A stretch of DNA of 6,622 nucleotides from Planctomycetota bacterium (GTDB lineage Bacteria; Planctomycetota; MHYJ01; JACPRB01): contig JAHFOZ010000304.1 in NCBI GenBank assembly GCA_023261405.1, positions 1-6,622 of the forward strand, written 5' to 3'. This document shows, piece by piece, positions 6,365-6,622 of this stretch (position 1 is its first letter; every line of letters starts with the position of its first letter). Under the pieces are notes generated by a model. It worked only from the letters and a program-made list of their open reading frames with translations, did no database searches and was not told where the DNA came from. The position numbers and the translations under genes are program-made.

Positions 6365-6622
6365 CTAGAAGACCTCCGAAGGAATGCCGGTCTGCTCCGT
6401 CAGGGCTTGGGCGATCTCTTCGAGCAACCCGCGATCGACCTTGGTGATCTTTTTGTCCGCCGGGAAACGATCGACGCTGTAGACCTGGACGGACAGGGGC
6501 TTCACCCGCTTGATCGCCTGTATCCAGTCTACCACGGATTTTTCGTCCGTGTTGTCCCTGCGGCCGTGGGTGAACATGGCCTGCACCACGAAGTCTTTGA
6601 GTTTCGGAAGGTTACGCATGAT
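6365..6622 (-). CDS. Radical SAM family protein, C-terminal end, cut by window edge
   Basis: The last 86 codons of a gene whose start lies beyond the right edge; the frame is open there. The segment contains LKDFVVQAMFTHGRRDNTD, then VKPLSVQVYSVDRFPADKKITKV, and a C-terminal EIAQALTEQTGIPSEVF. This resembles the C-terminal part of COG0731-like radical SAM proteins, in which a vQtmf.xG strand and a vQlYtvdR.Pad...kv strand complete the barrel. The [4Fe-4S] CxxxCxxC motif would be in the missing N-terminal part, so the assignment rests on these tail motifs and is moderate. Substrate unknown. Stop is TAG, 20 nt before the membrane-protein start. Confidence 0.
   Translation of the reverse strand: MMRNLPKLKDFVVQAMFTHGRRDNTDEKSVVDWIQAIKRVKPLSVQVYSVDRFPADKKITKVDRGLLEEIAQALTEQTGIPSEVF

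Overview
The window is a compact, GC-rich bacterial chromosomal segment in which every supportable gene lies on the minus strand; read 5'->3' the genes run from the right edge to the left edge. No phage, transposase, CRISPR, tRNA or rRNA is visible. The gene set (two-subunit 2-oxoacid:ferredoxin oxidoreductase, selenocysteine-type peroxiredoxin, Hanks-type kinase, GspF-like membrane protein) fits an environmental, high-GC, anaerobic or microaerophilic lineage of the Acidobacteria/NC10/Rokubacteria/deltaproteobacterial sort. That placement is only a guess.

Layout in transcription order. (1) 6622-5925: the 3' end of a radical SAM protein followed 20 nt later by a small three-helix membrane protein. 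(2) 5924-5785: a 140-bp intergenic region with a near-consensus sigma70 promoter (TTGAAA-17-TATAGT), a leader of about 100 nt, and a hairpin plus nine U residues that ends only 12 nt before the korA start codon, a layout that suggests transcription attenuation. (3) 5784-2864: korA (fused gamma+alpha) and korB, overlapping as TGATG, encoding 2-oxoglutarate (2-oxoacid):ferredoxin oxidoreductase, closed by a rho-independent terminator. (4) 2798-1533: a second sigma70 promoter (TTGACT-16-TATAAT) placed so close to folE that its mRNA should be nearly leaderless; then folE (GTP cyclohydrolase I) with an in-frame amber codon inside the zinc/catalytic CEHH motif; then an AhpC-type peroxiredoxin whose peroxidatic cysteine codon is TGA. 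(5) 1532-1424: a palindromic GC-rich intergenic element with four copies of ATTGACGA or its complement. (6) 1425-1: a PHP-domain phosphoesterase of the TrpH/YciV type and the N-terminal 191 residues of a Ser/Thr protein kinase.

The strongest special signal is the peroxiredoxin. The frame continues unbroken on both sides of TGA, the TGA sits exactly where the family has its peroxidatic Cys (FTFV-U-PTE), and a perfect 7-bp hairpin with a GUC loop lies 21 nt downstream, as expected for a bacterial SECIS element. Read this way it is one complete 192-residue selenoprotein that ordinary gene callers would split in two. The neighbouring folE also has an in-frame stop at an active-site motif (TAG for Glu), but with no known recoding rationale; a nonsense mutation or sequence error is the simplest reading. 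The window's themes, ferredoxin-linked 2-oxoacid metabolism and peroxide removal, are compatible with an oxygen-sensitive metabolism, but a functional link between the units is inference. [Form note: the original gave no confidence values; the required confidence field is filled with 0 as a placeholder, not an estimate.]
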